This document shows, piece by piece, positions 11,527-22,320 of a DNA stretch of 64,000 nucleotides. Source of the stretch: Ryuthela nishihirai (lineage: Eukaryota > Arthropoda > Arachnida > Araneae > Heptathelidae); contig JAWZYU010000007.1 of assembly GCA_038380435.1 (NCBI GenBank), positions 23,539,001 through 23,603,000 of the forward strand, given 5' to 3'. How positions within the stretch are numbered: position 1 is the stretch's first letter; each line of letters starts with the position of its first letter. The translations under genes were made by a program, and so were the position numbers. The notes under the pieces are model-generated. The model did no database searches. It worked only from the letters and a program-made list of their open reading frames with translations, and was not told where the DNA came from.

Positions 11527-12797
11527 AGGTGGTTCAAGGTTGGCCTGGACTTTTTCTTGTAACTTTACATGTTCTGTGCCAATTGCGACAGAATCCACAT
11601 GGTAAATAGTGTGAACCTCCCTTTCATGTCAGTAGTGGTTTCGTCCATGCAGCACATGCAAGGTGCATTGTGGGAAGCATGAAGTCTAGAGGTATCAGTG
11701 GATGTGGAACAGCATTATATTATTAAATTTCATGTGAAGGAGGAGAAACCTACTGAAATTTTGCGAAGATTGCAAGCACAGTATGAGGATAAAACGCTGT
11801 CAAAGACAAATGTCTACGATTGGTACAACATGTTTTCCAAGGGCTCAGGAATAGCAAATGAACCGCATGGACATGTGTCGGCTACTGCTGTGACCAAAGT
11901 GAACATCGATTGTGTGCAACAGGTTGTTTTGGAAAACAGGAGGGTAAGGGTATATATATATAGCTGCAAGAGTTAACATCAGTGTTGATAGTGTGGAAAA
12001 AATCATCCATGAGCACCTGCTATTCAGAAAAGTGTGTGCATGTTGGGTACCAAAGGCATTGACCCTTCAGAAGATATTTCATCGTCGCTATTTGCGCAGA
12101 GCTTTTGCATCACATTAAGTCTGGGGGAGATGCATTTTTGCAGCAGTTTGTGACCAGTGGTGAGACTTGGGTTCATTAGTTTACTCCAGAAACTAAGCGA
12201 GCCAGCTGTGAATAGTGCCACAAGGTTCCCCACAGCCAAAGAAATTTAAGGCAGTGCTGCCTGCAAGAATGCTAATGACTACTGTATTTTGGGATGCAAA
12301 CAAGGTACTCCTGGTGGATTTTCTTGCATAGGGAGCAACAATGAATGCACAATATTATGCTACCTTTGTAAAAGCTTCAAATGGCCATCCACAAGAAAAG
12401 GCCAGGAAAATTGTCGAAACAGGTCATTTTATTGCATGACAATGCTAGGCCACACATGGCTCATGTGACAATGACAGCTGTGGTAACAAGAGGCTGGGAA
12501 CTACTCAGCCATCCCCTCTACAATCCTGACTTGGCTCCAAGTGATTTCCACCTGTTCAGCCCACTTAAGGAGCATTTAGGAGGGAAAAAATTCACTACAG
12601 ATGAACTACAGGAGTGTGTCCTACAGTGGCTATGATGGCAACCCAAATCCTTCTACATGGCCTGGAATACAGTTTTCCACAAAGTTGGGACATGGGTTAA
12701 TGTTAAGGGAGAGTACCTAGAGAAGGACCATAATTTGGTAAAGTATACCTATTTTTTCTTTTGTACAAAAAATTCCAACTCAACCTTGAACCACCTA
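11527..12797 (+). mobile_element. Second mariner-type element (DD34D-like), inactive
   Basis: The ends are inverted repeats: AGGTGGTTCAAGGTTG at 11527 and CAACCTTGAACCACCT ending near 12796. The transposase starts near 11698 (EQHYIIKFHVKEEKPTEILR, YDWYNMFSKG). The first catalytic motif reads TSGETW near 12160, with Gly in place of the Asp. The later part VILLHDNARPH ... NPDLAPSDFHLF (12430-12560) keeps two Asp residues with 34 between them. The two halves are in different frames, and stops occur between them. The 1.27 kb length fits a complete but dead mariner. Confidence 0.85.
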
Positions 12798-13490
12798 CAT
12801 ACTTTGCAAGATACAACATTATCCTTTAATTTTAAACAAAAGTGTTTATATACATATATAAGATGATGCTCAAAAGTAGTTCATGATTCCTTTAATGAAT
12901 CACACTAATATGAACAAAAACAAATAATGAAAAATAATGAATAATAGGCTTTATTCCCATAACAAACTTTCAAAAGAATAAAAGCTGTAAAATTTAATAT
13001 TTAGGTTTATTTGCCTATTTTTCTCACTTTACACATATTTATAGCCCTATCCACAATAGTGGTTAATGATCCTGACTCTTAATCCAGTGGGTGTGGTCCT
13101 GTATTGTCTGTACATTTTTTGAGAAATCTAGACAAGCTACATATAACTTCTTGGTCATCATTATTCTTTGTGTTGGAGAACCCACACTTCCTTTTGAAAA
13201 ATATTATTAAGTGTTATACAAAAAGTTCTAATCTTTTTACATGAAATTCAATATCATCAGTATCAGTTACACAAATTTCTAGGTAACCTGTTTTTTAAAG
13301 ATAAATCCCCAATGTCCACTAATAACTTGTAAATATCTTTGAAATTATTAATTATGAACATATATTTTATGCATACTCTATAATTATCCTTTGATATTTA
13401 TGTAACAGTCTATAGGTTATTCTGATTGCAGCAATTTGTATCATACAAAATTTGTGATTCACTTTCATAGTTTAAACACAGGTTTTATCT
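12798..13490. other. Non-coding with a tRNA-Lys-like relic
   Basis: At about 13046-13110, TAGTGGTTAATGATCC, GACTCTTAATCC and GGTGTGGTCC occur in tRNA order. The anticodon-loop-like CTCTTAATC resembles tRNA-Lys. The T-arm is degraded, so this is a pseudogene or an old SINE head. Confidence 0.35.
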
Positions 13491-14612
13491 GATTACTTAT
13501 ATAATATACTTTCATTTTAACCTGTACAATTTACAGTTCATAAAAGATTTACCAACTTCTGGCATATGCATCCCTTACTCTGTTGGCATCTGATGCAGTC
13601 AAGCTCCATCATCAATCCTCCCACTGCCTATTGCTGGTGCTTCACTGTGGGGGTGGGTTTTCTGCAGGCCACTCGTATTTCACCATTTTTTGCAGGCTGT
13701 CGTATATTTACCAGTTCACTAAATACAGTATTTTTCAGTACAGATGCACTGAAGATCATTCATATTGTTCAAAGGTAGTTCAAGTCCCCAAATGGTTTCG
13801 ATCATGAGTAGGTTGTTGGGTTATTTTACCTCTGAGCAGCACTTTTTTTGCACATAATGGGCTAAACGTCCACAGGTCACAAGAACTCCAAGGTCTCAGA
13901 GAAGATTGGGGAGGGAACCCACTGGACAGCTATTAGGAAACAGATGGAAGCCTCCAGTGAAGACTATCCAGGGTCTTCTTTTACCAGATTTACATACCAT
14001 CCAAAGGACAGTGGCCTCTTCAAGCCCATCAATGTTCCCTACTGATGCAGGGCAGAGCGGGGAATTTGCACAGATAAATCTCAATGCTCACCCAGGTGGG
14101 ACTCAAACCTGGGAACTGCAGATAATGAGCTTGGCACTCTACCAGTTGAGCCACTTCCACCCCTCACAAGTAGGAGTAATGATGAGAGCTGCTTTGGAAT
14201 GTTGTGTGTGGTTGATTCATTTGTGGTGGATTAGTGCACATTTCCTTGGAGAGATGTTGCTATTAGTAGGGATTGCTCCTTTCCATTTGTTAGAATTCTA
14301 ATCCTCCTCTTCATCCATCAGCAGTTTCCATGAGTATGGTGGGATCACTATATTGTTGTTAGAGCAGGCTTTTCTATTTATATACATTGTTTATATTTCA
14401 GCTAGATTTCACTATTTCATTTTGGGGTTTGCTATATTTTGTGCTTGATCAAATTTCGTTATTATGTTTGGATTTCGTGCATATTTAGCTAATTCCATTG
14501 TTTCTCTTTTATATTTGAATTTTATATTTGAATTTTATATTTATATTTGATGTCTTGTTGATGCTCTTTAAATCTAATTTTATGTGATCTTTTGGTTTTC
14601 CCATAGTATTGT
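13491..14612. repeat. Left arm of a 1.8 kb long inverted repeat
   Basis: Pairs with 14616-15292. Matching landmarks: AATATACTTTCA, TTCATAAAAGATTTACC, TTGGCATCTGATGC, TCAATCCTCCCACT, TTCACTAAATACAGTATTTT, GCTGCTTTGGAATG, TGGTGGGATCACTATA and TTATGTGATCTTTTG. Identity by eye is around 80-85 percent. A minus-strand SINE (13813-14165) is inserted in this arm only, so the inverted repeat is older than that insertion. Confidence 0.9.
13813..14165 (-). repeat. tRNA-derived SINE inserted in the inverted-repeat arm
   Basis: Minus-strand copy from TTGTTGGGTTATTTTACC (tail) to GTTGAGCCACTTCCACCCC (head). Short AGTAGG strings on both sides are a plausible target duplication, and the opposite arm shows the uninterrupted sequence. 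Confidence 0.88.
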
Positions 14613-14615
14613 ACT

Positions 14616-15292
14616 ATGGAAAAATCAAAAGATCACATAAAATTATATCAAATTACGAAATCCATACATAATACCAAAATTCAATCAAGCACAAATAACA
14701 GCAAACCCCAAATTGGAATATCAATTAAATCTAGCTAAAATATCTGAAATATATAGAAATACGAAAACCTGCTGTAACAACGCTATAGTGATCCCACCAT
14801 ACCCAAGGAAACTGCTCATGGACAAAGAGGAGGATAAGAATGAAACAAAAAGAAGCGAGCAACACCCCACAAGGAAATGTGAACCAACCCACCACAAGTG
14901 AATTAATCACATGAGCATTCCAAAGCAGCTACCGTCATTAACTCCTACTCACAAAATGTAATACCCTCTGAAGATGATGACAAAATGTCATCGAAACCAG
15001 TTAGGGACTAGAACTACCTTCAACAATATGACTAATCTTCAGTGCATCTCTACTGAAAAATACTGGATTTAGTGAACTTCATTGTGAAATATGAGTGTCT
15101 CAAAAAACCCATCTGCACAACAAAGTACTGGCAACAGTTAGTGGGAGGATTGACAACGGAGCCTAACAGCACCAGATGCCAAACAAGCATGGAATGCAGA
15201 CAACCGAAGTAGGTAAATCCTTTATGAATTGTTACATTATTTGAACTGTAGATTTGTACAAGTGAAGAGTGAAAGTATATTGTATTTGTGAT
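14616..15292. repeat. Right arm of the 1.8 kb long inverted repeat
   Basis: Reverse complement of the left arm without the SINE. The centre is tight: about 33 bp arms with two mismatches around a 3 nt loop near 14613-14615. No coding protein was recognised in the arms, so the source element is unknown. Confidence 0.9.
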
Positions 15293-15861
15293 TCACTGTT
15301 CATTTCTTTAGGAATGCTGTCTATCTAAGACTACTATTAAAAAATTTTGGCATTACCCAAAAAAACTTAGTTCATCTCAAAGGTCGTCTCACTCAATAAA
15401 GTTGAAAACAAGAACCCAAAATATTATTTACAATGCATGGAACATTATCTTCAAATTTTATTACTTTAAATGTCAATGCATAAAACTGATTTTTAAATAT
15501 GTGCATTTCTCTTTTTTCTTTTTGATTGTTTTCTCTATCTACATAATTTTTATCTGTACATATCTTTTGATTCTTCCTATCTCATTACACTCCTTGAGTT
15601 TTGCAGGTTAAGGCAAAAATGGCATTTGCTGTCCTAGAATTAAAAAAATTTAAACGTATATTAAACAAAAATAGAGTCTATGAAATTCAAATTGTAGAAT
15701 GGATATGTTTTAATCTTAATATTATAGAAGAAATGTAATTTTTTTTCTCTTTCCTGGAAAAAATACTGCACACACCTCTTAAAATTATCAACACAATTTT
15801 GTATTTCATGAAAGTATTGTGTTAACAATTTGATTAAATATTACCTGTAATATCCTCACAG
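15293..15861. other. Intron of the sodium channel gene (3' end)
   Basis: No exon is seen. The sequence is T-rich and ends in the acceptor TATCCTCACAG just before 15862. The preceding channel exon (domain III S6) was not found anywhere in 1-15861, so this intron probably extends beyond the left edge of the window. Confidence 0.6.
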
Positions 15862-15965
15862 GGGGATCTCTGGAGATGTTTATGACTGAAGATCAGAAGA
15901 AGTACTATAATGCTATGAAGAAGATGGGTGATAAAAAACCAGTAAAGGCCATTCCTCGACCAAGG
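15862..15965 (+). CDS. para: Sodium channel exon: domain III-IV inactivation linker
   Basis: Encodes the cytoplasmic loop that plugs the pore during fast inactivation. The translation includes [20 protein letters not shown] followed by [10 protein letters not shown]. The MFM triad is the arthropod counterpart of the vertebrate IFM latch. The exon enters with two bases that complete a Gly codon (phase 1 before the intron) after the acceptor CACAG, and leaves after AGG at a GTATGA donor in phase 0, which joins in frame to the next exon at 20674. It is only 104 bp, and no in-frame Met start applies because it is an internal exon. Confidence 0.97.
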
Positions 15966-16873
15966 GTATGAATTCTGATTTCTTTCATTTTCTCATTTCT
16001 CTTCTTATGCCACATTTCCTATTCTACATTTATCGAAAATTTTGCATGCAAAAAATATATTGATTCCTCCTAAAAAATAAATATATAATTAATTTTTTAT
16101 ATATCAGCATTTATCATAATATACTAAATTCTCTAAATACACATTCTTCAACTTTTAATAGTGCATACATTGCCAGAGAATAATTTCTTGTCATACCTAC
16201 AAATATAAAATATGCTTCCATAACCAGAAAAAGCTATTCTATATAAAGCATTTTGTTTAATTATATTCATATCAAAGGAAAAACATTACCACTATCTTTT
16301 TAAAATTTGGCAATGGAAATTTTCCCCTGATGGTAAATGATAATTGTCACAGCATTTATTCTCCACCTAAAATATATAAAATATTTAATGATGAATATGT
16401 TACAATTTTACTTCTATTATTTGTGTCATCAGAGAATTTAACTTTTCCCACAGAAATCGATCAACAATTACGAAAGTATCATGACTCTTAAAAATATATG
16501 ATTTTGTTTCTTCAGTTAGAGTATATAAAGGATATTCACTTGGAAAATGGACATTTAAAGAAAAACTGAAAGTGGCCTATACGTTATACTGAAAATGGGA
16601 GAAAAGGAAGCTGCTTATGACACAGCCTATGATAGCAGTTGCTCACTTTTCAGCTGAATACCCTTATAATCTGTAATCTAGAGTTTAATATTTAAGATAT
16701 ACCTCATTTTTCCATGAGACAGTGGTTTTTATTTTAGGCTGTGACATGCAGTTCCAAGTACTTCAGACAATAATTGAAGTCAAAGGGTAAAGTAACAACA
16801 TTAGCACAAAAATTGAATTTTGCAAAAACACATTAATATTAATCAATAAATAATAAATCTGCAGGTTATCTGT
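15966..16873. other. Intron between III-IV linker and domain IV S1, first part
   Basis: Begins with the donor GTATGA. AT-rich, with no repeat or exon recognised. Confidence 0.6.
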
Positions 16874-17147
16874 TGACTAGATGGACAGCTGCTAAGAGAT
16901 AGAAGCTTCTTCTCAAGGCTATCCAATGTGTTCTTCAATGTGCACAGGGTATGGCTTTCCTGCACATGGGGGCCACTGCTTAATGTCCCATCTAAGGGAT
17001 GGCAGCCTTCCCAAGCTCATCAGTGTCCCCTTTCTCACTGAGGTCAAGATGGGGCTTAGTGGGGTTAAATCTCAATGCTAGCACAGCTGGTACTTAAAAC
17101 TGGGAATTATGAACCTGGCACTGCTGACTGAGCCAACCTGTGACTAG
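16874..17147 (-). repeat. tRNA-derived SINE, tail-truncated
   Basis: The core (GTTCTTCAATGTGCAC, TGTCCCATCTAAGGGATGGC) and head (GCTGACTGAGCCAACC) are in minus orientation. The tail part after CAGCTGCTAAGAG is missing. Confidence 0.82.
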
Positions 17148-17169
17148 GTCACATTAGTGGAAAAAAGAC

Positions 17170-17250
17170 AGAGCTAGCAGTAGTTTAGTGGTCTTAGAAC
17201 ACTCTGGCATGAATCTGAAGAGACACGAGTTAGAATCCTGCAAGACTGCA
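17170..17250 (+). repeat. tRNA-like relic
   Basis: TAGTTTAGTGGTCTTAGAACAC followed by ACGAGTTAGAATCCTG has the spacing of A and B boxes. It is probably a tRNA pseudogene or a second SINE family head. Confidence 0.4.
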
Positions 17251-17393
17251 AAACTCTTTTCTTTTCACAACACTATTTACACCTTAATATGATGAGAAAA
17301 TTGCATTATAAGGGTTATTCAATAAGTAACATCCGAGGGTGTGTTATACTAATTATTGATATGCATATTCATAACAAAGAATACCAGAAACTA

Positions 17394-17432
17394 TTTTTTT
17401 CCACATCATTGCCATAATGATGTGGAAAAAAA
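17394..17432. repeat. 17 bp perfect hairpin
   Basis: Arms 17394-17410 and 17416-17432 are exact reverse complements (T7CCACATCATT and its inverse) with loop GCCAT. It is followed by two direct repeats of CCACCATTTRATTTTTAC. Confidence 0.9.
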
Positions 17433-17721
17433 ACCACCATTTAATTTTTACAGAAACCCACCATTTGATTTTTACGCTGAAGAAATCAGGGCTAAATGTG
17501 TGCAACAACGGTGCATCTTAGCTGTCACCTCATCATCACATCTGAAGTATTTTCATTTGAAGTCAGTGGAATAGTTATGGGGGGATGGGAGGGGAGGCTC
17601 CCCCCCCAAAAAAAGTAACTCGGAGTTGGCAAAATTCGAAGCGACCTCGTAAAATCTAGGTGAGTTGTGAAAATTTGTAATCTTTTTTTTTTTGAAAAAT
17701 TAAGGGGAGTTGTCATAATTC

Positions 17722-17946
17722 GTTCTTTAACTTGCACAGGGTATGGCTCTCCAGCACACGGGGCCATGGCTTAATGTCCCATCTGACAGATGGCAGCTTT
17801 TCCAAGTCCATCAGTGTCCCCTACTGACCATGGGCAGGGCGGGGAATTTTGCGGAGATAAATCTCAATGCTGACCCAGCTGGGACTTGAACCTGTGAACT
17901 GCAGATTATGAGCCTGGCATACTATCGACTGACCCACCCCCGTCCC
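17722..17946 (-). repeat. tRNA-derived SINE, truncated
   Basis: Begins in the core at GCACAGGGTATGGCTCTCC and runs to the tRNA head (GACTGACCCACCCCCG). CpGs are retained at several sites, so it is moderately young. Confidence 0.88.
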
Positions 17947-18507
17947 CTTTATCCTGGCAAATGGCTTTGAGCTTGATTACAAATCCTGAACTTGTTTCAT
18001 TGATGGGCTTCTGTTGTGAGGGAAAAATCTAATGTTGTGCTTTCTATCTGTATGTGGATTGATAGCCCCAAGTAAACAGATACACAGGATACTTTATATC
18101 AGTTGGTGAACAATCCTAATCAGAGGCTATTGCAGGTACCTGAATCCTTGATTCTAGAAGCACTGCTGACCCTACACTGGTGGAAGTTCCTACCAGCCTA
18201 GGTGGCTTAAGCCTTTAGCAGTGGGGGAATGGGATCTCTTCCCTATGGCTACAATTAGGGGAATGTTTTATATTATTGGCCCTACATCTCTCAATAAGCA
18301 TGCCTTATTCAAATGTATTTGGTTGCATTCACATTACATATTTTTTTTCTCTCTTATGCCACTGAATGTTATTTACTGAACAGCCACTATATATACAAAA
18401 TTGATAATAAGTTTAGAACTTAAAGGAAATATGTCTTTTCCCTAAATTTTGTTGATTGCAATTAATCCAGGAGTAGGTGCGATTGGTCTTTTGTCTAATA
18501 CATTGGG

Positions 18508-18822
18508 GTTGGTCAATCAATATGCCAGGCTCATAATTCCCAGTTCTGAGGAGTCCCAACAATGCCACCAATGAGCTTTATCCCCCCCCCCCCTTCCCCA
18601 CCTTCCATCCTGCCTTCAATGAGAAAGGGAACACTAATGGGCTTGGAAAGGCAGCCATCCCTTAGATGGTGCATTAAGCAATATGCAGGAGAGCCATATC
18701 CTGTGCACATTGAAGAACACATTGGATGGCCTTAAGAGGAGGCTTCCATCTCCTAACAGCTGTCCAGTGGATCCCCTTCTCCAACCATTTCTGAAACCTA
18801 GGGAAGCTTGCAACCTAGCCAA
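18508..18822 (+). repeat. tRNA-derived SINE, truncated
   Basis: Degraded head (GGTCAATCAATATGCCAGGC) with a C10 run, then core strings GGGCTTGGAAAGGCAGCC and TGAAGAACACATTGGATGGCC. It runs into the next copy before the tail. Confidence 0.82.
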
Positions 18823-18827
18823 CTGGG

Positions 18828-19216
18828 ACAGGGGTAACTCAGTCAGCAGTGTGCCAGGCTTGTAATCTGCAGTTCCCAGGTTTGAGTCCCAGCTGGGCCA
18901 GCATTGAGATTTATTTCCTCAGAACTCTCTGCTCTGCCCACTGTCAATAGGGGACACCAATGGGCTTGGAAATGCTGCTGTCCATCGGATGGGATGTTAA
19001 ACTGTGACCCTGTGTACAGGAGAGCTATATATACCTTGTACACATTAAAGAACATGCTGGATGGCCTTAATGGGAGGCTACCATCTGTCTCCCAACAGCT
19101 ATTCTAGTGGTTACCCTCCCCAAACCTTCTCTAAGCCCTTGGGGTCTTTGTGACCTGTCCATTTAGCCCATTGTGTGCAAAATGATGCCACTCAGAGGTA
19201 AAACAACCCAATCCAA
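18828..19216 (+). repeat. tRNA-derived SINE, full length
   Basis: Head GGTAACTCAGTCAGCAG and B box GGTTTGAGTCCC, the complete core, and the tail AGAGGTAAAACAACCCAATCC. It lies head to tail with the copy at 18508. Confidence 0.9.
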
Positions 19217-19439
19217 CCTAAAACATGGGTAGTTTTGTATTGCCAAAAACTAATTCTTCATCATATGCATTTGTTCACTTGCCTAGCTGGTCTTGAATAT
19301 TCCCACTGGTAGACATAAAATGATTCTACATTATGTTATGAAGATATCAAAAAAGCATGTGCTTTGGAAAAGACCATAGAAAGTAGTAATTTTAGTTATT
19401 TCTTCACATTTTGGAATATTTTTTTCCATTTCATCCTAT

Positions 19440-19525
19440 ATATATATACAGTCTTATCAGAATAATATGACCACCTACCATACATATACTATGGTAGGTG
19501 GTCATATTATTCTGATACAACTGTG
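19440..19525. mobile_element. Miniature palindromic mariner/Tc1 derivative
   Basis: Perfect 28 bp arms 19455-19482 and 19490-19517 (with AATATGACCACCTACC) and a 7 nt loop. Partial pairing extends outward through ACAGT/ACTGT. The arm resembles the Tc1 terminus at 6415-6450 (ACATTATGACCACCTGCC). It is therefore best read as two transposon ends joined head to head. Confidence 0.75.
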
Positions 19526-20673
19526 TATTACGGAACATTCGAAGTAGATTTTGGTAAGTTATAGATGAAAAAGTCATATTGAGCATTGCAAATGCATATA
19601 AAATTTTTAACAATTAATTTAACTTTTTTTTAATATTGTTGCTAAAATAAAAGATATAATATTACATTTGTGTATTTTTTTGAAACATGTACACAATTGT
19701 GGAAAATAAAAAAAAAAAAGTCAAACATTTTCAAGAAAGACCTGCAAATAGAGCATTTTTCAGCTCATTGAGGTGCACCATAGGGCATATTCTAAAACAT
19801 TTTTTTCTGCACAATGGCCTAAGTGGCCAAATCGTAACCTCAAGGCAAAGGATTGTATGAGGTAAAAAAACTTGCCAAACAGATGCTGTTCTTCCCATTA
19901 AAGCCATTCAGATGCTTTATCACTCTAGTGGTGATTTTATTCTTGTAGCATTAGTGGTCACCTTGGTTCTAAGAATACTTACTTTCTTAAGTAAGCTGAT
20001 TATCCCACACACATATATATTTACAATTCCTAGGATGGAGTGTCCAAACCAATTAAATTCCAATTGAGCATGTTTGGGCACATAGGGAGGTGAAATATTT
20101 AATGCTAACCCCATTCTAGAATCCTCCATGAGCTCAGTTCTGCTCGTATGGAGAAAGGGGATTTATTATCATAAAACCTCATCAACAGTAGGAAAAAGCA
20201 TTGCATAAGTTGTATAGGTCTCATAGATAATTGCACACTTTACTAACTTTTCCTACCCCTAATTCCAGCACTCATACATATTACACATTTCTTCATTATC
20301 TTACTCTTAGCCAGCCATGTCACAATACCACTCCATACAGCATTTAATTATATTTACTCAAAAACATTTTGAGTTATATACACTTTTATCAATTATCCTT
20401 GAATTTTGAGAGCCAATGTAACATATTGTGAAAGCCCTTTTAATATTCAGTGAATTTAATTTGATAGCATATAATTACATTTGAGAATATCATCCAAATG
20501 CAGTTACCCAATATACATAAACTGTATTTAAAGTTTGTAAATGTAGATTTTTTAAAATTTTGGATATTTTACTGCAGTTAAAAACTCAAATTACTGATTA
20601 TTTTAACTTTTACCTCTACTATTAAGTAAGATATAAAGCAATATTTTTCTATTTGATTCTTTTTCTCTTCTAG
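19526..20673. other. Intron, no further features recognised
   Basis: AT-rich sequence ending in the pyrimidine-rich acceptor TTTTCTCTTCTAG before 20674. Confidence 0.6.
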
Positions 20674-20944
20674 TTTAAGCCACAAGCTATAGTTTTTGAT
20701 TTGACAACTAACACCAAGTTTGATATGGCAATCATGTTGTTCATTGGCTTAAATATGGTAATTATGGCCATGGACCACTTCCAGATGGAAAAAACGTTTG
20801 ATATGGTGTTGGAAAGACTTAATATTTTCTTCATAGCTATCTTCACAGCAGAGTGTGTGCTCAAGATATTTGCCTTTCGCTGGTACTACTTCAAAGAGCC
20901 TTGGAACATTTTTGATTTTGTAGTTGTGACCCTGTCTATATTAG
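20674..20944 (+). CDS. para: Sodium channel exon: domain IV S1 to S3
   Basis: Starts in phase 0 with [11 protein letters not shown]1 is about [19 protein letters not shown], and S2 is about [20 protein letters not shown], with the acidic (E) and basic (K) residues typical of voltage-sensor S2. S3 begins at [16 protein letters not shown]. The donor GTAAGA follows a single G at 20944 (phase 1), which is completed by GT of the next exon at 28939 to give Gly. Together these segments form most of the domain IV voltage sensor, whose movement triggers fast inactivation. Wording such as DHFQME and [10 protein letters not shown] differs from insects and looks chelicerate to me. Confidence 0.97.
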
Positions 20945-22063
20945 GTAAGAACTTGAATAGGTTTTTTGCTTTTTTTTTTACACTAATAGCTAAACTACCT
21001 AACTATAGAATATGCTTTCTTGTAGAAAAAGTTTCATATGAAATATAGGTGCTTCATTTTTGCACATTAAATAATTAAACTTTCCCAAAATGTGATACTC
21101 TAAAGCAAGGATATACCCAGGGGGAGTCCAGATCCTGAAAACCAACTCTCTGAAATCCTCTCATCTCGTACAAACTCTCAAACTTGTCTAGCTGCTTTCA
21201 AATCCAAAGCAGGTGTCTTTGTATAATTTTATTTCATCTCTATGTTATATGGCTGACACTAAAAATAGATTTAAAATATGAACTATAAAATTCCATATTA
21301 AACTTACCTGTCTGATGGAGTTTAATTAGTAATTGAGAAGCTCTATTCAAGTGTTATTCTCTGACCCCCTACTAGGTATGTGCCTGTTCTCAAGTATACT
21401 TTACTCTTGGTCATATTAGACCCTTAATCATTACAGTGTCAGGTCTGAAAAACTGAACTGTTCCATGTGGCCAAACCTTTTTTTCAACTGCAATCAGTAA
21501 AAAAAATGAACTTTAGAAAAGTTCACACACAAAAAGTGAACCAAATAAGTAATGAAAGGTAATAGGGCATATTATATGCCAAACCGAACAGCATCTAAAT
21601 CTGGATTTTATCAAAATAAAAGATTTAAATAAAATTACAAACATGGTAATTTTGATGGCTTTTTCGGTGATATAAAACAAAAAAACTGGCTATATAAAAT
21701 TTATTATAAAAATCAATAACCCAAAATAATAATAAGTAATATATTATGAATATATTATAATAAATATATTATAACAAATATATTATGAATAGAAAATATT
21801 TATTTCCAAATAAAGGAAAATAAATCTTTTTAATGAAACTAGAAAACTACTTTTTTCTCTGATATTTTTCTCAGTGATACACTTTGGAAAAAGATTCAGG
21901 CTTCTGTACTCAGCTTTCAACTGTACTCAATCAAATAAAAAAAAAAGTGAACTTCTAAATTATTTTTGCAAAAAAATATATACCAAAATAATGAGCATTT
22001 ATAACTGTGATTAAAACAATAATTCATAATCTCAACGTTTAAACATCTATATATCAATTAATG

Positions 22064-22091
22064 TTTTTGTGGAAAACTTTTTCCACAAAAA
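22064..22091. repeat. 13 bp perfect hairpin with a 2 nt loop
   Basis: TTTTTGTGGAAAA (22064-22076), loop CT, then the exact reverse complement (22079-22091). Confidence 0.85.
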
Positions 22092-22239
22092 TATTTATTA
22101 ATCAGTGGCAAATATTCAAAGGAAAAAAGAAATAAAGTTTCACCTCCGTAAGTGTTTTTTTTTAATGCACAATTGTAAAGTTTACTATATTTTTTTCATT
22201 TTAACTTCAGTAAAACGTTTTAAAAAATTTAATTTTGCC

Positions 22240-22320
22240 ATCTTTTCTGGCATATAAACTGACAGGCTCCTGTCAGACCTCTGTGGCAAGCAGCTGCTTG
22301 AGGAGGTATTTATTGTTTTT
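22240..22320 (+). repeat. Shared repeat tail, family B (copy 1)
   Basis: GGCATATAAACTGACAGG, CTCCTGTCAGACCTCTGTGG and CAGCTGCTTGAGGAGGTATT recur almost unchanged at 36770-36835. Only the 3' part is present here. Confidence 0.75.

Noticed and set aside
14713..14901. Open frame in the right arm of the long inverted repeat
   Set aside because: No recognisable protein. The frame is not kept in the opposite arm.
14966..14997. Hammerhead-ribozyme-like core (CTGAAGA, a 7 bp stem, GAAA) in the right arm of the long inverted repeat
   Set aside because: The pair that must close stem II next to the core is T-C, and I found no convincing stems I and III with a cleavage triplet. The match is probably chance or a relic.
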